Source: Kribbella sp. ALI-6-A
GTDB lineage: Bacteria > Actinomycetota > Actinomycetes > Propionibacteriales > Kribbellaceae
Length of the DNA stretch: 64,000 nucleotides
NCBI RefSeq assembly: GCF_001984195.1
Contig: NZ_MTQN01000011.1
Location: 496,001-560,000 of the forward strand
Reading direction: 5' to 3'
In this document: positions 25,983-36,408 of the stretch, piece by piece
Position numbering within the stretch: position 1 is the stretch's first letter
How the letters are laid out: each line of letters begins with the position of its first letter
Notes under the pieces: model-generated
Told to the model about the DNA's origin: nothing
The model's input: only the letters and a program-made list of their open reading frames with translations
Database searches by the model: none
Translations under genes and position numbers: made by a program

Positions 25983-26017
25983 AGTAAGGCAAGCCTTACT
26001 AAGGCAGGCCTAACCTA
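25983..26017 (-). promoter_or_regulatory. Double DmdR/IdeR-type iron box
   Basis: Just upstream of the decarboxylase start are two adjoining palindromic sites. The first is AGTAAGGC-AA-GCCTTACT (25983-26000), a perfect 8-2-8 repeat. The second, read on the minus strand, is TAGGTTAGGCCTGCCTTAG (25999-26017), close to the 19-bp iron-box consensus TTAGGTTAGGCTAACCTAA. Binding of iron-loaded DmdR/IdeR here would shut off the siderophore operon when iron is plentiful. Confidence 0.88.
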
Positions 26018-26068
26018 CTTCGTCCCTGGCACGCTGTGTCAACCGCGCTGCACCAGCAGTGGCGAGTT

Positions 26069-26911
26069 TCACCCCTGGTACGTCGGCCCGCCCGTTCCCG
26101 GTCGCCGGCCGTCGACATCGGTGAACCCGTACTCGCGGCCGAGCGCGGCCGACCGGACGACCTGCCCGGAGTACCGCATCACGTCCGGATCGGCCGCTAG
26201 CGCCGCCACCGCCCGGCCGATGAACTGCGGGGACTCCGAGTCCGACATGTCGAAGAACTCCGCGGCTCGCAGCACCGACTCCGTGCGCACCAGACCCGGG
26301 TAGAGCGACACCGCGGCGACGCCGTGCGGGCGCAGGTCGTGCGCCATGCACGCGACCATCCTGTCGGTCGCCGACTTCGCCACGCCGTAGCTGACCCCGG
26401 CGTCGGTCTTCTCCGCGGCGTCCGACGAGACGTTCACGATCAGTCCCGAGCCCTGCGCGACCATCGTCGGCGCCGCGAGCACACTGGTGACGTAGTGGGC
26501 GCGGACGCCGGTGCCGAACATCGAGTCCCACCGGGCGATCGGCTCGGTCCAGAATCCGGCCTCGCGCCAGAACTCGGTCCCGTCCCAGAAGTGCTCGTAG
26601 CCGCCCCAGACGTTGTTGACCAGCAGGTCGAGGCGCCCGGTCTCCGCGACGACCCGCTCGACCGCCTGACGGCTCTGCTCGTCGTCCGCGTGATCGCAGA
26701 CCACCGCGACGCCGCGGCCGCCGAGCGCGGTCACCTCGTCGGCCGTCTCCTCCACGGTGCCGCCGAACGGCGTCGTCGCCGGCCCGCCGACGGCGGCACG
26801 GCCGGTGACGTAGACCGTCGCGCCCTGCTCACCGAGCCCGAGCGCGATGCCCTTCCCCACGCCGCGACTCGCTCCGGTGACGAGCGCGACCCTCCCCGCC
26901 AGCGATCCCAT
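26069..26911 (-). CDS. Short-chain dehydrogenase/reductase
   Basis: A 280-residue SDR with the cofactor loop VALVTGASRGVGKGIALGLG, LVNNVWGG (NNxG-like), the catalytic Ser in LIVNVSSDAAEKTDAG and the YxxxK motif as SYGVAKSATDRMV. The pattern fits the DHRS1-like branch of actinobacterial SDRs. It lies just upstream of the iron box but its own 3' end faces the siderophore promoter; nothing links it to that pathway. Substrate unknown. Confidence 0.87.
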   Translation of the reverse strand: MGSLAGRVALVTGASRGVGKGIALGLGEQGATVYVTGRAAVGGPATTPFGGTVEETADEVTALGGRGVAVVCDHADDEQSRQAVERVVAETGRLDLLVNNVWGGYEHFWDGTEFWREAGFWTEPIARWDSMFGTGVRAHYVTSVLAAPTMVAQGSGLIVNVSSDAAEKTDAGVSYGVAKSATDRMVACMAHDLRPHGVAAVSLYPGLVRTESVLRAAEFFDMSDSESPQFIGRAVAALAADPDVMRYSGQVVRSAALGREYGFTDVDGRRPGTGGPTYQG

Positions 26912-26923
26912 CCACCGACGGTA

Positions 26924-28218
26924 TCAGCGCCCGTACGGCGTCCGGGTGAGGATGAACGTAGCCAGATCCAGGTGCGTGATCCGCTCGCCGTCACGCACCA
27001 CGCGCAGGCGCTCGCCGGCCACGTAGCCGTCACGCCCTTGGTACAGGTCGACGGCCAGCGGTGAGAAGCGCGAGGTGAACGCGCCGGACATCTGCAGGAT
27101 GCCGCCGCACACCGAGATCGTGACGGGCGTGTTCCCCCAGTACCAGTGGCCGAGCAACTCCTCGCCCTGCGCGAGCTCGGGCTCGGGGACCCACTCCTGC
27201 GGCAGCCAGGGTTCGTGCTTGATCAGCACCCGCATCAGATCCAGCGGGACCGACGCGCACTTGCCGTACGTCGCGTTGGCGAGCGCGACGGCACCGATCC
27301 GCCGAACCCGGTCGACGAACAGACCGGCCACGAAGCCCGGCATCGACCCGGTGTGACCGACGAACAGGTACGGATCGTCGGCGTGCAACCGCAGCCCCAG
27401 CCCGTACGCCGCGTTGAGCGCCTCGCGGGGATCGGCCGACGCCGGGGTGGCCATCTCCTCGACGCTCTCCCGGCTGAGCACCTCCGGCACCGGGTCGATC
27501 CAGAAGCACGCGTACTTCGCCAGGTCCTCGATCGTGCTCCACAACTGCCCGGCCGGCGCCATCGCGCCCGCGTCGTAGGCCGGCTCCTCGGCCAGCCGCC
27601 CGCTGAACGGATGCACCGAGAATCCCTGCGCCGCCGGGTCCTGGGGGAAGTACGTCGTTCGCCGCATCTCCAGCGGCGCCAGGATCCGATCGCGCGCCAG
27701 CTCGGTCCAGGGCGCGCCCCGCAGCCGCGAGACGATCTCGCCGAGCAGGCCGTAGCCGAGGTTCGAGTAGTGGTAGCGCCGGTCCGGGACGCCCGCGGCC
27801 TGCGACTCGTTCATCGCCGCGGCCAGCGCCTCGAACGAGACCCCGGGATTGCGTTCCCACCAGGGGCCTTCCGGCTCGGCGTTCATTCCCCCCGAGTGCG
27901 ACAGCAGGTGCCGGATCGTCAGGTCCCCGAACGCGATCCCCGGCAGATGCTTGCCGACGGCATCGTTCAGCGCGAGCAGCCCGTCGTCCCGCGCCTGCAT
28001 CACCAGGACGGCCGTCAGCGTCTTGGTGATCGACCCGATCCGGTACTGCCGCGCCGGACCCGGCAACCCGCCGTCCGCCGTCGCGAACTGCCCGCGCGCC
28101 CCGGTCCAGACCAGCGCGCCGTCACGCACGACGCCCGCGGTGATCGACGGCAGCTTCCACTCACTCTGGGCCGCCGCCACCTCGGCGTACAAGGCGGCGG
28201 CGGTGTCAGAACGGAGGG

Positions 28219-28222
<4 letters not shown>
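26924..28222 (-). CDS. Serine hydrolase of the beta-lactamase/class C family
   Basis: A 432-residue protein. Class C motifs are SITKTLTAVLV (SxxK nucleophile), RYHYSNLGYGLLGEI (YxN) and a late FVGHTGSMPGF (HxG replacing KTG). There is no signal peptide, so it is likely a cytosolic esterase or D-amino-peptide hydrolase rather than a resistance enzyme. A C-terminal domain of ~100 residues follows the catalytic core. The GTG start overlaps the gcvP stop (GTGA), so it is coupled to glycine cleavage, an arrangement with no clear functional reason. Confidence 0.87.
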
Positions 28223-31065
<2,843 letters not shown>

Positions 31066-31116
31066 GAGAGGCTCCGTTGCTGACAGTCTGCCGGTGGCCT
31101 CCCCCTCTGTCACGCG

Positions 31117-31226
31117 CACAGCGCTTCAGAGTCGCCTGCGGCACCCGGTCCATGGGCCTGAGAGGTTCCGGGGAGGAATTGCCCCTTCGGCGCCCAGGCG
31201 AACCTGGGACTCTCCCGAGTGCTGTG
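31117..31226 (-). promoter_or_regulatory. Glycine riboswitch (single aptamer) upstream of gcvP
   Basis: Read on the minus strand the leader has the conserved glycine-aptamer blocks in order: CGGGAGAGTCCC, GCCGAAGGGGCAA, CCCCGGAACCTCTCAGGC, GGACCGGG and GGCGACTCTGAAG. A terminal stem CACAGC (31221-31226) / GCTGTG (31117-31122) closes it. Only one full aptamer is seen; the ~50 bases between it and the gcvP start could hold the expression platform or a ghost second aptamer. It lies 17 bases beyond the stop of the DapA-like gene. Such elements usually switch gcv genes on when glycine binds. Confidence 0.92.
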
Positions 31227-31242
31227 TACGGCTCCCCCGAGG

Positions 31243-32172
31243 CTACCAGTTGCCTGCGTCGAGTTCGGGCAGCAGCCGCCGTGCGGACGTCCGCGCGGCG
31301 GCGGCCAGGCGCGGGTCGGCCGAGGCCATCGGCCAGCGGACCCGCGTGCCGACGTCGGCCCAGCCACCGACCGCGGCGAGGAACTTGTCCAGCGCCGGGT
31401 TGGACAGGCCGATCTCCTGCAGCGGCGCGATGTGCGCGGCGAAGAACTCGCCGATCCGCCGCTCGACGTCGAGTGCCGCCTGGTGGTCGGACTGCATCAG
31501 CTCGTACCACCTGACGGAACCGGTCGGTGAGAGCGCCGCCACGTTCGAGTAGCTGCCGTCCGCGCCGAGCGGCGTCATGCTCGCGAGCCGGTGTCCGGGC
31601 ACGAACAACGCCAGCCCAGACTCCCGCGCGGCGTCGAACCACGCGGCGTCCCCACCAGCACTCTTCGACCCGACCAGTGCCGGTACGGCGCGCGCGAGAT
31701 CGGCAAGTTGCTCCGGGCCGACCTGCGTCTTCGCATGCGGTGGGTTGTAGAGCACGAGAGGTACGCCGTCGGCCGCCTGAGCGACGCGATCCAGGAAGAC
31801 GAGCACTTCGCCAGGGGTGAGCGGCAGCCAGTCCGGCAGGATCACCTGGATCGCCGAGGGACGCAGCGCGGCGGCCCGGCGTACGCGGTCGAGCTGGAGC
31901 TGGGCGGAGGGATGACTCGCGCCGAGCTGGAACGGCAGGTCAGCTGCTTCGCAGCGGGTAGCGAGCAACTCGTTGATCCGGTCGTACTCGGACTCGGTCA
32001 GGGTCTGGAACTCACCGGCGGTGCCGTGGGCGTAGAGACCGTGCAGGCCGGCCTCGACGAGATGGTCGAGCTGCGTCCCGAGGCGGGCGAAGTCGATCGT
32101 GTCGTCGGGTTCCAGGGGCAGCAACAACGTCGCCCACACACCACGCAGACCTTCCGCGGTGAGTGGGCGCAC
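31243..32172 (-). CDS. Dihydrodipicolinate synthase/N-acetylneuraminate lyase family aldolase
   Basis: A 309-residue class I aldolase. The pyruvate-binding loop reads YAHGTAGEF (GTTGE variant, residues 48-55), the catalytic Tyr is in PLVLYNPPHAKTQ (Y142) and the Schiff-base Lys in LVGSKSAGG (K170). Length and motifs match the DapA/NAL family, but the sequence context (no lysine or sialic acid genes) suggests a different 2-oxo acid aldolase. It sits between the MerR gene and the gcvP riboswitch on the same strand, an insertion relative to the mycobacterial order. Confidence 0.85.
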   Translation of the reverse strand: MRPLTAEGLRGVWATLLLPLEPDDTIDFARLGTQLDHLVEAGLHGLYAHGTAGEFQTLTESEYDRINELLATRCEAADLPFQLGASHPSAQLQLDRVRRAAALRPSAIQVILPDWLPLTPGEVLVFLDRVAQAADGVPLVLYNPPHAKTQVGPEQLADLARAVPALVGSKSAGGDAAWFDAARESGLALFVPGHRLASMTPLGADGSYSNVAALSPTGSVRWYELMQSDHQAALDVERRIGEFFAAHIAPLQEIGLSNPALDKFLAAVGGWADVGTRVRWPMASADPRLAAAARTSARRLLPELDAGNW

Positions 32173-32190
32173 TGTTGTCGCTGAGGCAGA

Positions 32191-32808
32191 TCAGCCGGTC
32201 ATCCGGGCGCGGCGGCGAGCGGCGAGCTCGTCGTTCGCGTGCGGACCGGACTCCTCGTCGCTTCCGTCGGCGCGCTCGGTCGGCAGCTCCGACAGCGACC
32301 CCTCGACCTCGCGCCAGACACCACCGAGCGCGATGCCGAAGACTCCCTGGCCGCCGGCCAGCAGATCGATCACCTCGTCCGGCGAGGTGCACATGTAGAC
32401 CGAGGCCCCGTCGCTCATCAGCGTGATCTGGGTCAGGTCGTCGATCCCGCGCTTGCTCAGATGGGCGATCGCGGTGCGGATCTGCTGCAGCGAGATCCCG
32501 GCGTCCAGCAGACGCTTGATCACCTTGAGCAGCAGAACGTCGCGGAAGCCGTACAGCCGCTGCGTGCCCGAGCCGGTGGCCGGGCGGACCGACGGCGAGA
32601 CCAGGCCGGTGCGGGCCCAGTAGTCGAGCTGGCGGTAGGTGATCCCGGCAGCGGCGCACGCGGTCGGGCCGCGGAATCCGACGTCCTCCGGCATGGGCCG
32701 CAGGTCGTCGTCGAAGAGCAGGCCCTGCACCCCCGCTGCGGCAGCCGCGTCGGCGTGTGCTTCGGACGCCGACTGCGCCGTCAGATCAGTGTCGCCGGTG
32801 CGTGTCAC
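32191..32808 (-). CDS. MerR family transcriptional regulator (Rv1830-type)
   Basis: A 205-residue MerR protein. The winged HTH reads ACAAAGITYRQLDYWARTGL then VSPSVRPATGSGTQRLYGFR and DVLLLKVIKRLLDAGISLQQ. A C-terminal domain of ~100 residues and a polar tail follow. In mycobacteria the homologue (Rv1830) lies between the DUF151 protein and gcvB, the same setting as here. A possible operator lies upstream at 32852-32875. Its regulon is not evident. Confidence 0.87.
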   Translation of the reverse strand: MTRTGDTDLTAQSASEAHADAAAAAGVQGLLFDDDLRPMPEDVGFRGPTACAAAGITYRQLDYWARTGLVSPSVRPATGSGTQRLYGFRDVLLLKVIKRLLDAGISLQQIRTAIAHLSKRGIDDLTQITLMSDGASVYMCTSPDEVIDLLAGGQGVFGIALGGVWREVEGSLSELPTERADGSDEESGPHANDELAARRRARMTG

Positions 32809-32851
32809 GCCTGAGCCTCCCTGGGTACCGACTGGAACGGACTACATCCGT

Positions 32852-32875
32852 GGAGTTACAACTCCTCACAACTCC
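32852..32875. promoter_or_regulatory. Candidate MerR operator upstream of the MerR gene
   Basis: The leader holds GGAGTT-AC-AACTCC (32852-32865), a perfect 6-2-6 palindrome, followed after four bases by a further AACTCC (32870-32875). The site is ~45 bases upstream of the MerR start, as expected for autoregulation. MerR-family sites usually have longer spacers, so this could also be for another factor. Confidence 0.4.
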
Positions 32876-33002
32876 TTCAAGGTAAGCCGCCGACTTGAAC
32901 CGGTCAACGACAACCGCGTGGAGCCGAGAGCGTGTCGCGCTCACAGTCCGAATTGTTACTCGCCCAGGAGAAGCCAAGTACCCAGGTGTAAACGCCGAAA
33001 CC

Positions 33003-33497
33003 TCAGCTCTTGTCGAAGTCCTCGGGTGACACCTGGTCCAGGAACTCCCGGAAGCGCTCGACCTCTTCCTCTTCCTCGACCTCGTCGTTCTCGTCGTTCT
33101 CGCTGTCGGGCACCGGGATGCCGGCCTCGGCCAGGATCTCCTCGGTGCAGAAGACCGGCGTACCGGTCCGCAGCGCCAGCGCGATCGAGTCCGACGGCCG
33201 GGCCGAGATCTCGGTCTTGTCGTCGAAGACCAGGACCGCCTCGAAGACGCCGTCGGTGAGATTGACGATGCGGACCTGGGTCAGCGTGTGACCCAGAACA
33301 CGGATCACCTCGGCGAACAGGTCGTGCGTGAGCGGACGAGGGGGCTCCATCCCCTGCTGCGCGAACGCGATCGCGCTGGCCTCGGCCGCACCGATCCAGA
33401 TCGGCAGGTACCGCTCACCGCCGACCTCCCGGAGCAGCACGATCGGCTGACTCGAGGGCATCTCAACCCGGACTCCGACCACGTCGACTTCGCGCAC
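33003..33497 (-). CDS. Bifunctional nuclease domain (DUF151) protein
   Basis: A 164-residue protein of the Rv1829/DUF151 family. The core reads VVGVRVEMPSSQPIVLLREV, YLPIWIGAAEASAIAFAQQG and SARPSDSIALALRTGTPVFC. A very acidic C-terminal tail (ENDENDEVEEEEEVERF) follows. Family members have reported DNase/RNase activity but their cellular role in actinobacteria is not known. Position between the two MerR genes repeats the mycobacterial order. Confidence 0.9.
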   Translation of the reverse strand: MREVDVVGVRVEMPSSQPIVLLREVGGERYLPIWIGAAEASAIAFAQQGMEPPRPLTHDLFAEVIRVLGHTLTQVRIVNLTDGVFEAVLVFDDKTEISARPSDSIALALRTGTPVFCTEEILAEAGIPVPDSENDENDEVEEEEEVERFREFLDQVSPEDFDKS

Positions 33498-33548
33498 ATC
33501 CTCAGCCTACTCTCCGGCCCCAGCCCGAGCTGGCTCCCGGGGGCGGCG

Positions 33549-34514
33549 TCAGCGTTGCCGGAAGGACCGGCGGTAGGCCAGCGGGGACAGCCGCACCCGC
33601 CGGGTGAAGTGCTGGCGCAGGTTGATCGCCGTACCGAATCCGCAGTGCCGGGCGATGTCCTCGACCGGCAGTGTGGTCGTCTCCAGCAACTCCTGCGCGT
33701 GCCGGACGCGCTGGGTGAGCAACCACTGCAGCGGAGTCGCTCCGGTCTGTTCGCGGAAGCGCCGGTTGAGCGTGCGCGGGCTGACGGCCGCCTGGCCGGC
33801 GATGTCCGCGAGCGTCAACGGATCGCCGAGCCGCGCACGCATCCAGCGCATCGTCGGCTCCAGCGATCCACTGTCGTCGGAGGGTTCGTGGTGCACGATG
33901 AACTGCGCCTGACCACCGTCGCGTTGTGGCGCCACGACGACCTGGCGAGCCACCTCGGCCGCGACGGCGGCACCGAAGTCGTTGCGCACCATGTGGATGC
34001 ACAGGTCGAGTCCGGTCGCCGCGCCGGCCGACGTCAGCACGTTGCCGTCGTCAACGAACAGCACGTTGGGATCCACCTCGACCCGGGGATACCGCCGGGC
34101 GAGCGTGCCGGCCGACGTCCAGTGGGTGGTCGCGGGCCGCCCGTCGAGCAGGCCGGCCGCGGCCAGCAAAAACGCGCCGGCACAGATGGACGCCAGCCGG
34201 GCCCCACGGCTGTGCGCCTGCCGGAGGACGTCCAGCACCTCCGCCGACGGCTCGCCGTCCGTCCGCGCGCCCGGCACGATCACCGTGTCGGCGGACAGTG
34301 CCTCACTGAGCTCGTACGGCGCGGTCAGCTGGAACAGCTCGGCGCCGCCCCGCCCGGTCACGTCCAGACCGGGACGCTGGCCGCACATGATCACGTCGTA
34401 CAGCGCGGTGCCGTCCTCGGAGCGAGCGCTGCCGAAGACCTGGCCCGGGATCGCGAGATCGAGACTGTCGACGCGATCGGCCGCGACCACCGCGACGCGG
34501 TGTCTGCGCTGCAT
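33549..34514 (-). CDS. GlxA-type AraC family regulator (DJ-1/PfpI domain + HTH)
   Basis: A 321-residue regulator. The N-terminal DJ-1/PfpI-like domain includes LASICAGAFLLAAAGLLDGR with the nucleophile-elbow Cys; residues ~215-320 are the AraC HTH (PLTLADIAGQAAVSPRTLNR and DIARHCGFGTAINLRQHFTR). GlxA-type regulators sense small metabolites and control catabolic genes. The gene is an insertion in the otherwise conserved MerR/DUF151 order. Confidence 0.88.
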   Translation of the reverse strand: MQRRHRVAVVAADRVDSLDLAIPGQVFGSARSEDGTALYDVIMCGQRPGLDVTGRGGAELFQLTAPYELSEALSADTVIVPGARTDGEPSAEVLDVLRQAHSRGARLASICAGAFLLAAAGLLDGRPATTHWTSAGTLARRYPRVEVDPNVLFVDDGNVLTSAGAATGLDLCIHMVRNDFGAAVAAEVARQVVVAPQRDGGQAQFIVHHEPSDDSGSLEPTMRWMRARLGDPLTLADIAGQAAVSPRTLNRRFREQTGATPLQWLLTQRVRHAQELLETTTLPVEDIARHCGFGTAINLRQHFTRRVRLSPLAYRRSFRQR

Positions 34515-34682
34515 GGCGACAATCTATCGGAGACGGGCATTCTTGCCACTGTCGAGGCAATCCGGAGCTCGCGACGATGGGCCGCGTGCCCATCCTTCAG
34601 CTTGTCGTCTCCGTCGTCGCCATCCTGCTCATGGCTCTGCTCGGCCGGCTGGCCGACCAGCTGACGCGCCCCGGCCGCGGGT

Positions 34683-35363
34683 TCAGCGAGGCAGGCGCGA
34701 GCGAACCAGCGCGGCGTGCAACCGGACCGCCAGGGCGGCCAGCTCCTGAGTCCGCTCGGTACGCCGCGGGCCGGTGACCTGCTCGATCAGCCCGACCTCG
34801 CGATCGGCCGCGGCCCGGAACGGGCGCAGGTGCCGCGGTTCCACGCCGTACTGGCCGAACTGCGCCGCCGCCTTCGCGACCAGGATCGCGTCGCCGTCGT
34901 AGTGGTTGCCGCGGGCCACGATGAGCTGGTGACTCTCCAACTGCTCGAGCAGCGCCTCGTCGATGCCCGCGGCCGCCCGCAGCTCCTCGCGGGTCAGCTT
35001 CAGCTCGGTCCGGTCGGCGCCGAAGTCCTCGGCGACCGGCAGCCCGGCCGGCTCGGCCGCCTGCGGCGCCGCCGGAGGTCCACCCGGCGTCGGCCGCAAC
35101 CCGCGGTCCATCGCGCCGAGGTGTTCCTTGATCACCTTCAGCGGCAGGTACTGGTCGCGCTGCGCGGTCAATACGTACCGCAGCCGCTCGACGTCGGACG
35201 CGCTGAACTTGCGGTACCCGGCAGCGGTCCGCGCCGGCGTCACCAGGCCCTCGGCCTCCAGGAAGCGGATCTTGGAGATGGTGACGTCGGCGAACTCGGC
35301 CTGCAGGACCTGCAGCACCTGTCCGATGCTGCTTCCTCCGGCGTCAGGCTCAGGCCTGGCCAC
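34683..35363 (-). CDS. ftsR: MerR family regulator, FtsR/Rv1828 type
   Basis: A 226-residue protein matching Rv1828/FtsR: SIGQVLQVLQAEFADVTISK, IRFLEAEGLVTPARTAAGYR, then YVLTAQRDQYLPLKVIKEHL. Residues ~120-226 form the family's C-terminal effector-like domain. In corynebacteria this regulator, encoded next to odhI (garA), activates ftsZ. The GTG start at 35363 lies inside the last codons of the FHA gene (14-base overlap), so the two are co-transcribed. Confidence 0.88.
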   Translation of the reverse strand: MARPEPDAGGSSIGQVLQVLQAEFADVTISKIRFLEAEGLVTPARTAAGYRKFSASDVERLRYVLTAQRDQYLPLKVIKEHLGAMDRGLRPTPGGPPAAPQAAEPAGLPVAEDFGADRTELKLTREELRAAAGIDEALLEQLESHQLIVARGNHYDGDAILVAKAAAQFGQYGVEPRHLRPFRAAADREVGLIEQVTGPRRTERTQELAALAVRLHAALVRSRLPR

Positions 35364-35874
35364 TGGCGTAGTAGACGAGCCGGTACTTGCCGATCTGGAC
35401 CTCGTCGCCGTTGTTCAGCAGGACCTCGTCGATCCGGTCCCGGTTGACGTAGGTGCCGTTCAGGCTGCCCACGTCGCGGACCTTGACCCCGGCCGGGTCG
35501 CGGCGGAACTCCGCGTGCCGGCGCGAGACGGTGACGTCGTCCAGGAAGATGTCGCTGTCCGGGTGGCGCCCGGCGGTGACCACGTCGACGTCGAGCAGGA
35601 ACCGGCTGCCCGCGTTCGGGCCGCGCTGGACGATCAGCAGCGCGGACCCGGCCGGCAGCGCGCCGACGGCGGCCTCGTCCTCGGCGGTCAGGCCCTCACC
35701 GGCCAGGTCGACCCGCTCGGTGTCGGGCTCGGCGCTGATCGGGGTCAGCATCGCGGTGTCGGTGACGCCGGGGGCGGGCACCGGACGGTCCGCGCCAGGG
35801 AGCATCGTTCCGCACTGCGAGCAGAACCTGCTGCCCTCGGAGTTCTCGTGCCCGCACTGGTTGCAGAACGGCAT
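35350..35874 (-). CDS. garA: FHA-domain protein GarA/OdhI type with N-terminal zinc ribbon
   Basis: A 174-residue protein. Residues 1-22 are a zinc ribbon (FCNQCGHENSEGSRFCSQCG); residues ~80-165 are an FHA domain with AGRHPDSDIFLDDVTVSRRH and GSLNGTYVNRDRI. By position next to gcvH and ftsR it is the GarA/OdhI homologue, the Ser/Thr-kinase-controlled brake on 2-oxoglutarate dehydrogenase and glutamate metabolism. The N-terminal ETTS phospho-motif of mycobacterial GarA is not present; the Thr-rich TDTAMLTP stretch may serve instead. Confidence 0.88.
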   Translation of the reverse strand: MPFCNQCGHENSEGSRFCSQCGTMLPGADRPVPAPGVTDTAMLTPISAEPDTERVDLAGEGLTAEDEAAVGALPAGSALLIVQRGPNAGSRFLLDVDVVTAGRHPDSDIFLDDVTVSRRHAEFRRDPAGVKVRDVGSLNGTYVNRDRIDEVLLNNGDEVQIGKYRLVYYASGQA

Positions 35875-35999
35875 GCTGTGATCCTCCCGATCGCCGGCGG
35901 TCCGGCGACGTTGTCGTAGATCCCCGTGGTGAACAGTGTGGACTGGGCCTCAACCCTCGACCAGCGGTTGAGGCCGCCAAACCTATCAGTAACCGATCG

Positions 36000-36383
36000 T
36001 CAGCTCTGGTCGAGCTGGCCCTTGTAGGTGTCGGCGTCCATCAGGGCCGCCACCTCGTCCTCGTCGTCGACCCGGATGTCGAGCAGCCAGCCCTCGCCGT
36101 ACGGGTCGGTGTTGACCAGGTCGGGCTGGTCGGCCAGCGCCTCGTTGACGGCGGTGACGGTGCCGTTCACCGGCGCGAACAGGTCGCTGACGGACTTGGT
36201 CGACTCCAGCTCGCCGCAGGCGTCACCGGCCCGCACCGCGGCACCGACCTCGGGCAGCTGCACGTAGACGATGTCGCCGAGAGCGTCCTGGGCGAAGTCG
36301 GTGATACCGACCCGCACCGGGCCCTCCTCGCCGGCCTTGACCCACTCGTGCTCGGCCGTGTACTTCAGGTCTTCGGGGTACAC
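36000..36383 (-). CDS. gcvH: Glycine cleavage system H protein
   Basis: A 127-residue lipoyl carrier of full length. The lipoylation site is the Lys in LESTKSVSDLFAPVNG (K63); the N-terminal block is YTAEHEWVKAGEEGPVRVG. It shuttles the aminomethyl group between GcvP and GcvT. It lies between the DUF881 gene and garA, as in mycobacteria; gcvT is not in the window. Confidence 0.96.
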   Translation of the reverse strand: MYPEDLKYTAEHEWVKAGEEGPVRVGITDFAQDALGDIVYVQLPEVGAAVRAGDACGELESTKSVSDLFAPVNGTVTAVNEALADQPDLVNTDPYGEGWLLDIRVDDEDEVAALMDADTYKGQLDQS

Positions 36384-36408
36384 CTCGGGTCCTCTTTCAC
36401 TCAGGATC

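Noticed and set aside
31066..31119. An N-terminal extension of gcvP starting MRVTEGEATGRLSATEPL.
   Set aside because: It would start within the glycine riboswitch base stem and adds residues absent from P proteins; GTG 31065 has a ribosome binding site.
34577..34777. Plus-strand frame coding for a 66-residue protein with one hydrophobic helix (QLVVSVVAILLMALLGRL).
   Set aside because: It runs ~95 bases into the 3' end of the ftsR-like gene on the other strand, its second half is low-complexity, and no ribosome binding site is convincing. Possible but not supported.
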